DNA of 47,337 nucleotides from Fuerstiella sp. GTDB lineage: Bacteria; Planctomycetota; Planctomycetia; Planctomycetales; Planctomycetaceae. The notes below the pieces were generated by a model that worked only from the letters and a program-made list of their open reading frames with translations, made no database searches and was not told the DNA's origin. The stretch spans positions 1-47,337 of the forward strand of contig JABABI010000054.1 in assembly GCA_014238335.1 (NCBI GenBank), in the 5' to 3' direction. Position numbers and translations under genes: made by a program. Shown here one piece after another: positions 26,704 to 35,963 of the stretch; within the stretch, counting starts at the first letter, position 1, and every line of letters starts with the position of its first letter.

Positions 26704-27609
26704 ATGGAATCTCATCGCAGCTGGATCGCCGCAACACTCTGCTGGCTCTTCCTCCTGTTCAACGTCGAACGAATATTTCCGCAGGTGGACATCGCTTCGT
26801 TTGTGTACGTGTTGTCGACGATAGCAGGCGTGTCGACGCTGACGCTTCACGTGCTCCGTCGCCAGCGATTTTCTGTCACAGCGGCCGGTTTTGGATTGGT
26901 CTGGATCATCGGTAAGTGCATACTCGGCTCTGATATCAATCTTGCCACACTGCCGGTTGTCCTGTCCGAAATATTCGCATTGACCTTCACTCAGTATCTG
27001 TGCCTGAGAATCGCTCGGAACATGGAAGAGTTTGAGACGAATTCGACTCAGATGCTGGACATCCTGAGAGCCACATCCGTCCCGAACCTGCAAGAATCGG
27101 AATCCGTGTTTCTGGAAGAAATCCGGCGTGCCCGACGGCATGAAAGACCTCTGACTTTTGTCTCATTGACGCCTGGCGAAACGACTTCAGAGGCGCTCGC
27201 AGCAATCGTACAGCACTTGACGAATTCACTTAGCAATGAATACATGATTGGCTGTCTCAGCCGAGTTCTCAACACCACGACCAAGTCGCACGACCTCACG
27301 GTACGTGTCGGAAATAAATTCCTGATGCTGCTTCCTGAAACTGACGACAAGCAGGCCAGAGCAATGAGTCGCCGAATTCGCTCCGACATCTTCGAGCAGT
27401 TGGGAGTCACGATGAATGCTGACACGTATGTATTCGGGGTAGACGAAGTGACTCTTACAGGGGTTCTTAATCGGATGGGGATGGCGCCACTGGATAATAC
27501 GGCGGCGCAGGGCGATATTTTCCAACTCCGCCCAAGCAAGCCCGATGCACGCCGTCTGGTCGCCACAGCCACTGCTGACTCATCACCGGTCGAAACATGG
27601 CTGCAGTAG
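26704..27609 (+). CDS. Membrane protein with degenerate GGDEF domain
   Basis: This 301-residue protein has four N-terminal hydrophobic segments (about 8-22, 30-50, 58-75, 83-103) and a soluble domain that follows the GGDEF pattern. EEIRRARRHERPLTFVSL corresponds to the first strand (residues 138-155). CLSRVLNTTTKSHDLTVRVGNKFLMLLPET corresponds to the active-site hairpin; I quote only the core RVGNKF at 201-206, where the canonical GG(D/E)EF signature should lie. The metal-binding D/E residues are missing, so diguanylate cyclase activity is not expected. A c-di-GMP- or partner-sensing scaffold controlling polysaccharide production is a reasonable inference. It lies 89 bp after the sugar transferase. 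Confidence 0.7.
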   Translation: MESHRSWIAATLCWLFLLFNVERIFPQVDIASFVYVLSTIAGVSTLTLHVLRRQRFSVTAAGFGLVWIIGKCILGSDINLATLPVVLSEIFALTFTQYLCLRIARNMEEFETNSTQMLDILRATSVPNLQESESVFLEEIRRARRHERPLTFVSLTPGETTSEALAAIVQHLTNSLSNEYMIGCLSRVLNTTTKSHDLTVRVGNKFLMLLPETDDKQARAMSRRIRSDIFEQLGVTMNADTYVFGVDEVTLTGVLNRMGMAPLDNTAAQGDIFQLRPSKPDARRLVATATADSSPVETWLQ

Positions 27610-27655
27610 CAGTCCGCAGTGCATCGTTGGATCGCGGGCGTTCGGAGTTGTTCTG

Positions 27656-28666
27656 ATGATTGCCACGACCTTAAAACAGTTTGCAGTGAAGGTTTCGGAA
27701 ACGAAGGCATTCGAACCGATTGTTCGTCATCTGGAACGCCGCGGTCAGGGTAAACCGCTACTTCGAGTACTCGCCTATCACCGCATCGACGTACCGAAAA
27801 CGGACGAACTGTATTACCCCGGGCTGATCAGCACATCACCGACGGTGTTTGCGGCGCAGATGGACTTCGTCGCACATTCGCATTACGTGTGCACGATGGC
27901 CGAAGTGGTGGCGGCGGCAAACGGCGATTCCTCGCTGCCAGCGGATTCAGTACTGCTAACCTTTGACGATGCAACAACAGATTTTGCCCGCCATGCGTGG
28001 CCTGTTCTCAAAACGCGCGAATTGCCGGCCACAGTTTTCGTTCCAACCGCCTATCCCGACAATCCCGACATGCATTTCTGGTGGGACCGCCTGTACAGAG
28101 CAGTTCTGCTGTCGCCGGACCGGACACGAATACCCACACCAGATGGCACGGTTATGACTCTGACCACCACACGGCAGCGACAGCGAACTTTCCGTATGCT
28201 GAAGGAATATCTGAAGACCATACCGCACAGTCAATTCCAAAGTCTGATGGCCAGCATTGTCAGGGCCGGCGGTATGACTGACCCCGCACACAACAATGTG
28301 CTTGGCTGGGACGAACTGCGAAAACTTGCTGAGGACGGCTTGACACTCGCACCCCATACCCACACTCACCCGATGCTGAACCAGCTCCCCGATGATGATA
28401 TCTGCCATGAAGTGACCACGTCACTCGCCGTTCTTCGGCAGCAAATTGACCAAGACGTATCACAAACTCTGGCATATCCTGCCGGAGGCGTCAGCGATAC
28501 TGTGATATCAGCGATGGACACTGCTGGTTTCGACCTGGCATTCAGTACAAGGCGGGGGGTTAATCCTCAGACATTTCGCACTCCGTTTGAGCTCCGCCGC
28601 ATCAATGTCGGCGCCCGAACAACACTCGGGCTGTTGCGCATGCAACTGGCAAACTGGGGCAGATAA
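27656..28666 (+). CDS. NodB-type polysaccharide deacetylase
   Basis: This 336-residue protein has the NodB homology domain: VLAYHRID at residues 38-45, the TFDDA motif at 102-106 (base and metal Asp), the HTHTH metal-binding histidines at 234-238, and a late catalytic stretch around LAYPAGG. It removes acetyl groups from N-acetyl-hexosamines, here probably on the exported polymer or its precursor. There is no obvious signal peptide. The start at 27656 is preferred over upstream codons because GGAG lies eight bases before the ATG. The HTxTHP form resembles deacetylases found in PEP-CTERM/exopolysaccharide loci, but no exosortase is present in this window. Confidence 0.88.
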   Translation: MIATTLKQFAVKVSETKAFEPIVRHLERRGQGKPLLRVLAYHRIDVPKTDELYYPGLISTSPTVFAAQMDFVAHSHYVCTMAEVVAAANGDSSLPADSVLLTFDDATTDFARHAWPVLKTRELPATVFVPTAYPDNPDMHFWWDRLYRAVLLSPDRTRIPTPDGTVMTLTTTRQRQRTFRMLKEYLKTIPHSQFQSLMASIVRAGGMTDPAHNNVLGWDELRKLAEDGLTLAPHTHTHPMLNQLPDDDICHEVTTSLAVLRQQIDQDVSQTLAYPAGGVSDTVISAMDTAGFDLAFSTRRGVNPQTFRTPFELRRINVGARTTLGLLRMQLANWGR

Positions 28667-28753
28667 TCTGATTCTACTAATTTTGACGGTTTATATGACC
28701 GATCAATTTTGTGGGACTACCCTACGCCTCGGATACAAGTTGCTGCCCAACTT

Positions 28754-30394
28754 ATGGATCGCCGGACCGCCGAACTCAACTACAGACGATTCCGGCAATC
28801 TCCGTCCGGATGGATGGCCGGTTTGTGCCTGTTGTTGTGCGTGTCAGGTGCGGGTTGCTATGCTCCGATTCACTCACACGGAATTGAGGCCCGAACGCTT
28901 CCGAACGAATTTCGCTGGCCACTGAGAACCACGGCTACACCACTGAATTATTCGGATCTCGTGGGTTCCGCACCGGCGGTTTATCAGCTCGGTGTCGGCG
29001 ATCGTCTGGAAGTCACCGTCGCCGATCTGATCGTTAAAGGCGAAGTCCAGACGTTTCAGGTTCAGGTGCTGGACAGCGGCGAAATCCACCTGCCGCGATC
29101 GGGGGCGGTTGTCGTGGATGGTCTGTCGCTCGCCGAAGCACAGCAGCGGGTGAATGAGGTGCTGACGGACGGACTCCTGCAAAAACCCGATGCCGTCGTT
29201 ACACTTCTCGAAAAAGGGACTGTCAACGTACTGGTGCTTGGCGCCGTTCAACAGCCTGGTGTGCATGCACTGCCTCGCTACGAAAATGATGTCGCTCACG
29301 CTCTTGCCGCGGCGCAGGGGTTCGCCGAAGACGCTGGTGATGTCATCGAGATTCATCGTCGTCGTCAAATTATGGATACAGTACCGATTCGGCCACAGGC
29401 GATGCCGGTTCCGCCACAGGCGATGCCGGAATCCCAACTGTTGCCGGAACGACGCCCGTCGGAGGAATTTCTCGGTAGTCCCGGCTTCCCAGCACAGTCG
29501 ATCTCAATGCCTCTGCTTCAGTCAGAGTCTGTGAATTCGCTCGAAGCGCTGTCTCCGCCGTTGACGCCTTCTCTGCCACTATCACTGCCTGCTCCAAACA
29601 GCAGTACGGCGCCCGCAGGCTTTGACACCAAACAACGGAATTGGGCGCCACGACCGCAGCGAGCGGTTCCCGCTGGTCCGGATAACAGTCTCCGAAGCCC
29701 GCCGAATCCTGTCGTTCCGCAACGTCCCACGGCAACTCGTCAGATATACGACGGTCGCGAACGCATGCCCGCTTCACCGCCACAACGGCCCGCATCCCGC
29801 CCTTCACGTTACGACGGTTATTCTCATGCACCGGTGTTCCGCGGACAATCTCCGTCTGATACGGCGGCGACTCTGCCTGACATAAATGGAGATCGAATGA
29901 CGTCGCCGATCACCAGAATTCCACTTCGTGGCGGCAATGGATTCGTCAGTCCAAACGATGTTGTGTTAAACGCTGGCGACGTCCTGGTCGTACCTCGCAA
30001 GACTGACAAAGTGTTTTATGTCGTCGGCCCATTAAGTGACCGCAACAGTGTTCGTTTCTCTGTAAATGATCGGGACCGAGAAATCGGAGGCGGCTTGCTG
30101 CTGCCCGATGATCGCGAAATAGACGTTGTTACCGCCGTCGTAATGGCCGGGTACATCGATCCAATTAATTCACCAACGACTGTCACGCTGCACAGAACTC
30201 GTTCCTTCGGGCCACCGTTGCTGATAAGAGTTGATCTGATTGCGGCTCGCTGCGACCCACTTGAGAACGTATTGGTCGAACCCGGCGACATCATCTACCT
30301 CAACCCCGATCCATGGTGGTATCTGAGACGAACGTTCGATCAGATTATCGACCGGGGTCTGGGCACCGCATTCGGTCGCTGGCTGACCAACTGA
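28754..30394 (+). CDS. Wza-like polysaccharide export lipoprotein
   Basis: This 546-residue protein starts with a lipoprotein signal ending in a VSGAGC lipobox (Cys35). A Poly_export domain follows (YQLGVGDRLEVTV near 79, GEIHLPRSGAVVVDGLS), then a first SLBB-type domain (VNVLVLGAVQQPGVHALPR). A Pro/Ser/Gln-rich, low-complexity insert of about 165 residues comes next, including a short repeat PQAMP. It ends with a second SLBB region (VFYVVGPLSDRN, IYLNPDPWWYLRRTF). It should form the outer-membrane exit channel with the Wzz-like partner encoded across the divergent region. The first ATG with a plausible signal is 28754; the in-frame TTG at 28709 adds a non-signal-like tail. The Pro-rich insert is unusual. 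Confidence 0.85.
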   Translation: MDRRTAELNYRRFRQSPSGWMAGLCLLLCVSGAGCYAPIHSHGIEARTLPNEFRWPLRTTATPLNYSDLVGSAPAVYQLGVGDRLEVTVADLIVKGEVQTFQVQVLDSGEIHLPRSGAVVVDGLSLAEAQQRVNEVLTDGLLQKPDAVVTLLEKGTVNVLVLGAVQQPGVHALPRYENDVAHALAAAQGFAEDAGDVIEIHRRRQIMDTVPIRPQAMPVPPQAMPESQLLPERRPSEEFLGSPGFPAQSISMPLLQSESVNSLEALSPPLTPSLPLSLPAPNSSTAPAGFDTKQRNWAPRPQRAVPAGPDNSLRSPPNPVVPQRPTATRQIYDGRERMPASPPQRPASRPSRYDGYSHAPVFRGQSPSDTAATLPDINGDRMTSPITRIPLRGGNGFVSPNDVVLNAGDVLVVPRKTDKVFYVVGPLSDRNSVRFSVNDRDREIGGGLLLPDDREIDVVTAVVMAGYIDPINSPTTVTLHRTRSFGPPLLIRVDLIAARCDPLENVLVEPGDIIYLNPDPWWYLRRTFDQIIDRGLGTAFGRWLTN

Positions 30395-30846
30395 CGCTGA
30401 CACGTGCTGGTGTGGGGCGACAACGCACCCGAATGCGAAGCACTGCCTCTGACCTGCACGTTCGGGTAAGTTTGGCGTAGGATTGCCGAATCATGCTGGA
30501 CCTGCTCGCTTATCTTGGAATGCGTGGGCAAGCGACGAACTTCGAGCGATTCCTGCCGAGCACATACAGTGCACCGGTGAAACACTCTCCGGTCTGCAGC
30601 GACAACACTGACGGATCAGAAGGACGAACGCCGCTGCTGCAGCAGCGGCTGTTCACGGCTGCAGCGGCGTCGATTGGGTGGTCTGCTTGCTATACATGGC
30701 AGCGCACTGTGTAATCAGACATTCTCACATGTTGTCCCGCAGCGTCAGGACGATCAACGGGAGCGAGCGGTCCTCATTCGTCGGCGTGACGGCGCGAACC
30801 CCCTGCCATTCAGATTGACGGCCGACCGATTTAAGGAACAGCGACC
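30395..30846. other. 452-bp spacer before the ThDP enzyme gene
   Basis: No supportable gene; one 73-codon frame (30493-30714) lacks motif and ribosome-binding site. The spacer contains a 20-bp perfect palindrome at 30630-30649. The AAGGA at 30834-30838 is the ribosome-binding site for the next gene. Confidence 0.55.
30630..30649. repeat. 20-bp perfect palindrome
   Basis: GCCGCTGCTG is followed directly by its reverse complement. A second GCAGCGGC copy lies at 30661-30668. No T run follows, so this is not an intrinsic terminator on the plus strand. It may be a regulator site or simply a GC-rich hairpin. Confidence 0.6.
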
Positions 30847-32463
30847 CTGACTGTATCGCAATCCGGAACAGATGCTATTGCTCAGTCCCTGAACGCCGCT
30901 GGTGTGCGCTATGTGTTCGGTCACCCAGGAGGTGAGGTTGTGAACCTGATCGAAGCCCTGCACGCGCACGGTATGGAGTTCATTTTAACTGGTCACGAAT
31001 CGACGGCCGCATTCATGGCGGGCACGGTCGGAAGGTTGACCGGCGTGCCTGGCGTTTGCCTCGCAACGCTGGGTCCAGGCGCCTGTAATCTGACGCTGGG
31101 TGTGGGGAACGCGCTGCTTGACCGGGATCCTCTGCTGGCGTTTTCAGCGCGGACCGCCAACCGCCGAATTCGAATCAGCAACAAACAAAACTTACCGTTG
31201 AATGATGTCTTCGCACCGATCAGCAAGTGGTCCGTTGCACTGGATGGGGCAGGCACGACGAAGACCATTCGCGATGCGATGACAATCGCAGGTACTCCGC
31301 CGCGGGGGCCGGTTTATCTTTCCGTGCCTTCCGATCTGGCAACGAGACCTGACCAGCCGAACGACTCCGGCCCTTCACCGCCGTCGCTGCCTATACGTGA
31401 TCAGCAGTCATTCCACCGAATTGTGGCAGCACTGAACGTCGCTCGAAAGCCACTGGGAGTCATTGGAATCGCGATGGATGCTGAACGGGACGCTCGGGCG
31501 GTACGGCATTTTTTTGAGGTCACTCAAATTCCTTACGTTGTCACATGCCAGGCCAAGGGAATTGGTGATCCCACCGGAAAACGATTCCTGGGACACGTTT
31601 TGCCTGCTGCCGGCGAGTTCCCGATAAGTCGCTGGATTCAGGAGAGTGACTGCGTCCTGGGTGTCGGTTTCGATCCGGTCGAATCTTCCAGAGACTGGCA
31701 CTTTGACATCCCATTACATGTCATCGCTGACGCGCCAACTGGATTCGACCAGTACCAGCCGCATGTCGAGTGTACAGGTGACGTGAGTGATCTTATCGAT
31801 CGGTTGCGTGAATCGTACAGCGGACGCGTCAACTGTACAGAAGCATCAATCGCGGCACTAAAACAGGAAGTCGATTCCGCAATTCGGCCACACACCTCAT
31901 CAACGGTTCATGGTGTATCTCCCTTTCACCTCATCAGGCACTTGCGGCGGTTGCTGCCGCCCGAGACCATCGTCAGTGGTGACGTTGGAGCGCACAAGTT
32001 TGTGCTCAGTCAGGTGTGGACAGCACCACAGCCAGGTACATTCCTGATGTCAAACGGACTGTCGTCGATGGGATACGGACCTGCATCTGCAATTGCCGCA
32101 GCGCTGATTCGGCCCGACCAGCCCGTCGTCAGCGTGACCGGTGATGGTGCCTTTGCAATGATGGTGCAGGAACTTGAAACGGTGCGGCGGATCCAGGTGT
32201 CTCCACTGTTTGTGGTCCTGTGTGATCGCTCACTGTCGATCATCAAACGTGCCCAGCGAGCGAGAAAGCTGCCGCCGCGCGGTGTAGATTTTTTACCAGT
32301 AGACTGGGCTCGCGTTGCCGAAGGTTTTGGAGTTTCCGGCCGAACTGCGGCGACACTTGATGACGTACAAAATCACGTCAAATCATGGCTGGCACGACCG
32401 GAACCCATGGTTCTGGCCGTCGACATCGACGAATCACTATACGAAGGCCTGAAATACGGCTAG
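30847..32463 (+). CDS. ThDP-dependent enzyme, acetolactate-synthase-like, probable CTG start
   Basis: From the CTG at 30847 this is a 538-residue three-domain ThDP enzyme. The first domain has RYVFGHPGGEVVN and the catalytic Glu at residue 51 in GHESTAAFMAG. The middle domain follows, then the ThDP-binding domain with SVTGDGAFAMMVQELETV near residue 435. The usual NN after GDG is replaced by CDRS, which is uncommon. The family includes acetolactate synthase, sulfopyruvate decarboxylase and related carboligases; the substrate is unknown. The frame has no ATG, GTG or TTG before the GTG at 30904, and that GTG would remove the first helix. The CTG has AAGGA about nine bases upstream and gives the family-typical N-terminus TVSQSGTDAIAQSL. 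It follows the Wza-like gene in the same direction. Confidence 0.82.
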   Translation: MTVSQSGTDAIAQSLNAAGVRYVFGHPGGEVVNLIEALHAHGMEFILTGHESTAAFMAGTVGRLTGVPGVCLATLGPGACNLTLGVGNALLDRDPLLAFSARTANRRIRISNKQNLPLNDVFAPISKWSVALDGAGTTKTIRDAMTIAGTPPRGPVYLSVPSDLATRPDQPNDSGPSPPSLPIRDQQSFHRIVAALNVARKPLGVIGIAMDAERDARAVRHFFEVTQIPYVVTCQAKGIGDPTGKRFLGHVLPAAGEFPISRWIQESDCVLGVGFDPVESSRDWHFDIPLHVIADAPTGFDQYQPHVECTGDVSDLIDRLRESYSGRVNCTEASIAALKQEVDSAIRPHTSSTVHGVSPFHLIRHLRRLLPPETIVSGDVGAHKFVLSQVWTAPQPGTFLMSNGLSSMGYGPASAIAAALIRPDQPVVSVTGDGAFAMMVQELETVRRIQVSPLFVVLCDRSLSIIKRAQRARKLPPRGVDFLPVDWARVAEGFGVSGRTAATLDDVQNHVKSWLARPEPMVLAVDIDESLYEGLKYG

Positions 32464-32543
32464 ACAGACGGCGTATCCCCCGCGCCTGTGCCCAGGCAGC
32501 CACAGCGCACTCAGAGATCTACGTTTCGAAAGCAGAAGCAACA

Positions 32544-34355
32544 ATGCGGACTAACGTATCTGCCGTGGCGCTGTGTGCCATTCTCGCGATGAACGTCGGC
32601 GCATGGGCCGGCGACGTTCATATTGTGATCGACACTCCCATGGCTCCGCCGTCGTGGGCACTGCTCGAGCGCGAACTCATCAAAGCCAACAGCGAGGCGT
32701 GCCAGGAGTTCTTTGCGAAGTACTTTGACGAACGCGGTTACCTGGAATGTGTTGCACGCTGGGGCGGTGACGACGGACCGGATGACGCTATCGAAAACGT
32801 CGCGGACTGGCCGGTTCTGCATGCTCTGGGAGCTCCGGATTCAATCCTGCAAATGTACAAAAAAGCATGGGAAGGACACCTCCGGCAGTACACGGCAGCA
32901 AAAACAAAAGACGTGCCGTTCGCGCGGGATGGGATGTACTATAAGGAATTCCCCTGCATGATGGATTGGATGCACAACGGCGAAGGACTGCGTGTCTTCA
33001 ACCTGCAGGGCCTGTCAGATCCGACCAACGCCGATTTCAGCAGACGGACGCGGCGTTATGCCGGGTTCTACATGAACGAGGATCCGGGTGCTCCAAACTA
33101 CGACTCACAGCACAGGATCATTCGCAGTATGTTCAACGGCAGTCGGGGGCCGCTGATGCGAAAGACCACCGGACTTGACTGGGCAGGCGACCCTATCGAA
33201 GTGGAAAACCGCTTTCATCTTGGTCACGGCGAACGCAGTTACGCAGAGATGCTTGCCCACTTCAAAGACTACAACGACACCGTTGGCGATCACCCTCAGA
33301 ATCTGGCCGCAACAACACTTGCGACAAACGCGTTCATGCTGACTGGCGAAACAAAGTACAGGGCATGGCTGCTGGAATACGTCGATGCATGGCTGCAGAG
33401 AATGCAGGACAACAATGGTATCATTCCCAGTAACATTGGACTGGATGGAAGCATTGGCGGAGCCACAAACGGGAAGTGGTACGGCGGAGTCTACGGCTGG
33501 GGATTCTCCGTCGAAGTTCCTCAGACGGGAGCTATCGCCAATCGCAATCAGGTCCACCGAGCAGTCATTGGATTCAGCAACGCATTTCTGCTCACCGGCG
33601 ATCGCCGATATATCGATGCGTGGACAAATATGATCGATCGCATCAACTCTAACAGCAAAATGATCGGTGGTCGGCCCATGTACCCGCGTATGTTCGGCGA
33701 CGACGGGTGGTACGGTTTCTCTGCTGAACCATGGTCATTTGGTGCACTGGACTGCTATTTTTGGACCTGCGACCCGAAGGATCGCGCACGCGTCCCGGCG
33801 AATGAATGGCTCTCATTCCTGGACGGCAACGATCCCGACTACCCCGTCCGGGCCCTGCAACGGGATTTCAGATCGATTCGCGAAAAAATCGCAGGCCTGC
33901 GAACGGACCCGACGACACCGGACACGCGTCTGGCCGACGATCCGATGAAGTTCAATCCGGCCACCGTCGGCACGTTGCGTCAGCTGATGATGGCCGGCCT
34001 CGATCCTGGTCGCGGAGCGGCCCCGTTGCACTGTCGCCTGCGGTACTTCGATCCGCAAAGACACCGAGCCGGAATCCCCGATCAGACCGCTGCTCTGGTC
34101 GAGAAAATGACAGACGATAGTGTGACTGTGACACTCGTGAATATCAGCCAGACGACGCCCAAACGAATCGTTGTACAGACCGGGGGTTACGCCGAACACC
34201 AGTGTCTGTTGGTGGAACATCAGAACGTACTGGATGACGTAAATAATTCGTCATTTGAAGTCACGTTGGCTCCTGGATGCGGATCGCGGCTGCATGTCAA
34301 ATGCGAGCGATATGCTAATGAGCCGACCATGCTGTTCCCGTGGGATCAACGCTAG
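32544..34355 (+). CDS. Secreted protein of unknown family, helical-toroid-like
   Basis: This protein of about 603 residues begins with a clean signal peptide (SAVALCAILAMNVGAWAGD). The middle part alternates helices with aromatic/Gly loops such as LATNAFMLTGETKYRAWLL, YVDAWLQRM and SNAFLLTGDRRYIDAWTNM. These duplicated TG-(E/D)-.-.-YR-AW patterns are typical of alpha/alpha-toroid proteins such as epimerases, lyases and glycosidases. The C-terminal 120 residues look like a beta-sandwich. I do not recognise a named family. It lies between the ThDP gene and the sialidase on the same strand, so a role in handling host or algal glycans is plausible but unproven. The upstream ribosome-binding site is weak. 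Confidence 0.7.
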   Translation: MRTNVSAVALCAILAMNVGAWAGDVHIVIDTPMAPPSWALLERELIKANSEACQEFFAKYFDERGYLECVARWGGDDGPDDAIENVADWPVLHALGAPDSILQMYKKAWEGHLRQYTAAKTKDVPFARDGMYYKEFPCMMDWMHNGEGLRVFNLQGLSDPTNADFSRRTRRYAGFYMNEDPGAPNYDSQHRIIRSMFNGSRGPLMRKTTGLDWAGDPIEVENRFHLGHGERSYAEMLAHFKDYNDTVGDHPQNLAATTLATNAFMLTGETKYRAWLLEYVDAWLQRMQDNNGIIPSNIGLDGSIGGATNGKWYGGVYGWGFSVEVPQTGAIANRNQVHRAVIGFSNAFLLTGDRRYIDAWTNMIDRINSNSKMIGGRPMYPRMFGDDGWYGFSAEPWSFGALDCYFWTCDPKDRARVPANEWLSFLDGNDPDYPVRALQRDFRSIREKIAGLRTDPTTPDTRLADDPMKFNPATVGTLRQLMMAGLDPGRGAAPLHCRLRYFDPQRHRAGIPDQTAALVEKMTDDSVTVTLVNISQTTPKRIVVQTGGYAEHQCLLVEHQNVLDDVNNSSFEVTLAPGCGSRLHVKCERYANEPTMLFPWDQR

Positions 34356-34643
34356 TCCCGCGCCAACGGTCAACCGCGACATGAATCGCACACCGACTCG
34401 CAGTACTGCTCATTTCGAAGTCTGCCGTTGATCTCACTCGGACACGTTGTACGTCTGTCCGGCATTGGTATTCCGGACGTCGAAGGACTGCCCCTTATTG
34501 AATTGCCGGATTCATTATCATCCACGGAAGAATTGTGTAACCTTTCGGTTTGTGCAATTTCAACAGTCGCCATGTGCCGCAGGCATCGCGGCGTTTCAAG
34601 TTGAGACGTGAGCAGCCTCGCCGGAATTCTTGAAAGATAGTCG

Positions 34644-35849
34644 ATGAGTTTAATGTTTCTTCGCTACGCAGTAGTGGCTGCAATTATTGGAATGTTTACA
34701 GGTGAACCGAACAGAGACAATTCATCCGCCGTGAGTGTCTTCAGAAATGGCTCGGATGGTTACCAGGTCTTTCGCATCCCCGCTGTCATCCGGACTGCCA
34801 ACGGTGACTTGGTGGCGTTCTGTGAAGCTCGCGCTGGTGGCGATGCCAGTGAAATCGATCTTGTGTCGAAGAGGTCTGTGGACGACGGCAAGACTTGGCA
34901 AAAGATTCACGTGGTGCTGGATAGCGTTGATTTTCGCAGCTTGTTTGACGGCGATGTGCCGCCGATTACCGTTGGTAACCCTGCCCCCATCGTGGACCAT
35001 CTGGACACGGAACATCCGGGGCGCCTGTGGCTGCCGTTTACGCTGGAAAATGATCGTGTTTTCGTGACGCACAGTGATGATCACGGAAGAACGTGGGCGC
35101 CGCGGCGCGAAATCACACAGGACGTGAAACTTAAACACTGGGGTTGGTATGCCACCGGGCCCGTGCATTCGATTCAGTTACACCGCGGAAAACACCGCGG
35201 GCGTCTGGTCGTTCCGGCAGACCACCGTCTGGGCGACAATGGGGCTGACCGTGGGCCGGAGGGCGCACAGGCGATCATCAGCGATGATCATGGCAAGACC
35301 TGGCGACTCGGAGCGATCGATGATACGTATGGCGACGACCTGAAGGCAAACGAAACGACGGTGGTTGAACTGAACGACGGTCGGCTGTATTTCAACACCC
35401 GCGATCAAAAGGGCAAGGCCGTCGGGAGCCGCGGTATCGCATACAGCAGTGACGGCGGCAGCACATTCGATCACGCTAAGAATGAAGATTACAGGTACTT
35501 TGTGCCCGCTGGGGCACCGTTTGATCCACCGGTCGTACAATGCGCATTATTACGGTTCTCTTCTGCACTGAATGGTGACGCTCGCAATTTGATTCTGTTC
35601 TCCGGCCCGGACGAAAGCGGGCCGACCGGAAAAGGACGCAGTGACCTTCGCTTGCGGTACTCGACCGATGAAACAGCGACATGGCACGACGGTCCGTTGA
35701 TTCATGAAGGCCCGGCGGCTTACAGTGATATGGTAAAGCTCACGACCACACAAGTCGGCATTCTGTTTGAAGCCGGGGCAAAAGGAGAAAAGGGGTATGA
35801 CCGCATCGACTTCGTTCGCTTCCATGTGAAAGATCTGAAGCTGAGATAG
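34644..35849 (+). CDS. Exo-alpha-sialidase (GH33-type)
   Basis: This 401-residue protein has an N-terminal hydrophobic signal (YAVVAAIIGMF) and a six-bladed sialidase fold. Landmarks are the FRIP motif (residues 43-46, first Arg of the triad) and Asp-boxes at 78-85, 144-151, 213-220 and 268-275. The Glu in NETTVVEL (about 237), Arg in FNTR (253), Arg in LRLRYS (338), the nucleophile Tyr in AAYSDM (360) and Glu376 are also in place. It should release terminal sialic acids outside the cytoplasm. It lies 114 bp before the mutarotase-symporter fusion, which would convert and import the product. Asp-boxes alone are not diagnostic, but the full triad is. Confidence 0.88.
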   Translation: MSLMFLRYAVVAAIIGMFTGEPNRDNSSAVSVFRNGSDGYQVFRIPAVIRTANGDLVAFCEARAGGDASEIDLVSKRSVDDGKTWQKIHVVLDSVDFRSLFDGDVPPITVGNPAPIVDHLDTEHPGRLWLPFTLENDRVFVTHSDDHGRTWAPRREITQDVKLKHWGWYATGPVHSIQLHRGKHRGRLVVPADHRLGDNGADRGPEGAQAIISDDHGKTWRLGAIDDTYGDDLKANETTVVELNDGRLYFNTRDQKGKAVGSRGIAYSSDGGSTFDHAKNEDYRYFVPAGAPFDPPVVQCALLRFSSALNGDARNLILFSGPDESGPTGKGRSDLRLRYSTDETATWHDGPLIHEGPAAYSDMVKLTTTQVGILFEAGAKGEKGYDRIDFVRFHVKDLKLR

Positions 35850-35963
35850 TTGAGACTCAACCTGGCTGATCCTGACGACTCAAGATCGATCCCAGGGAAC
35901 TGATGTTCGAACGCATTCTTATTCCCTGCAACCGTTGCCGACCATCGCACAAACGAAGCTCAT

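Noticed and set aside
15872..28666. PEP-CTERM/exosortase system suggested by the FemAB-like, Wzz-like and deacetylase genes.
   Set aside because: No exosortase gene and no protein with a PEP-CTERM-type tail is present in the window.
30493..30714. 73-codon frame in the spacer before the ThDP gene.
   Set aside because: No ribosome-binding site, no motif, and it contains the palindrome at 30630; judged non-coding.
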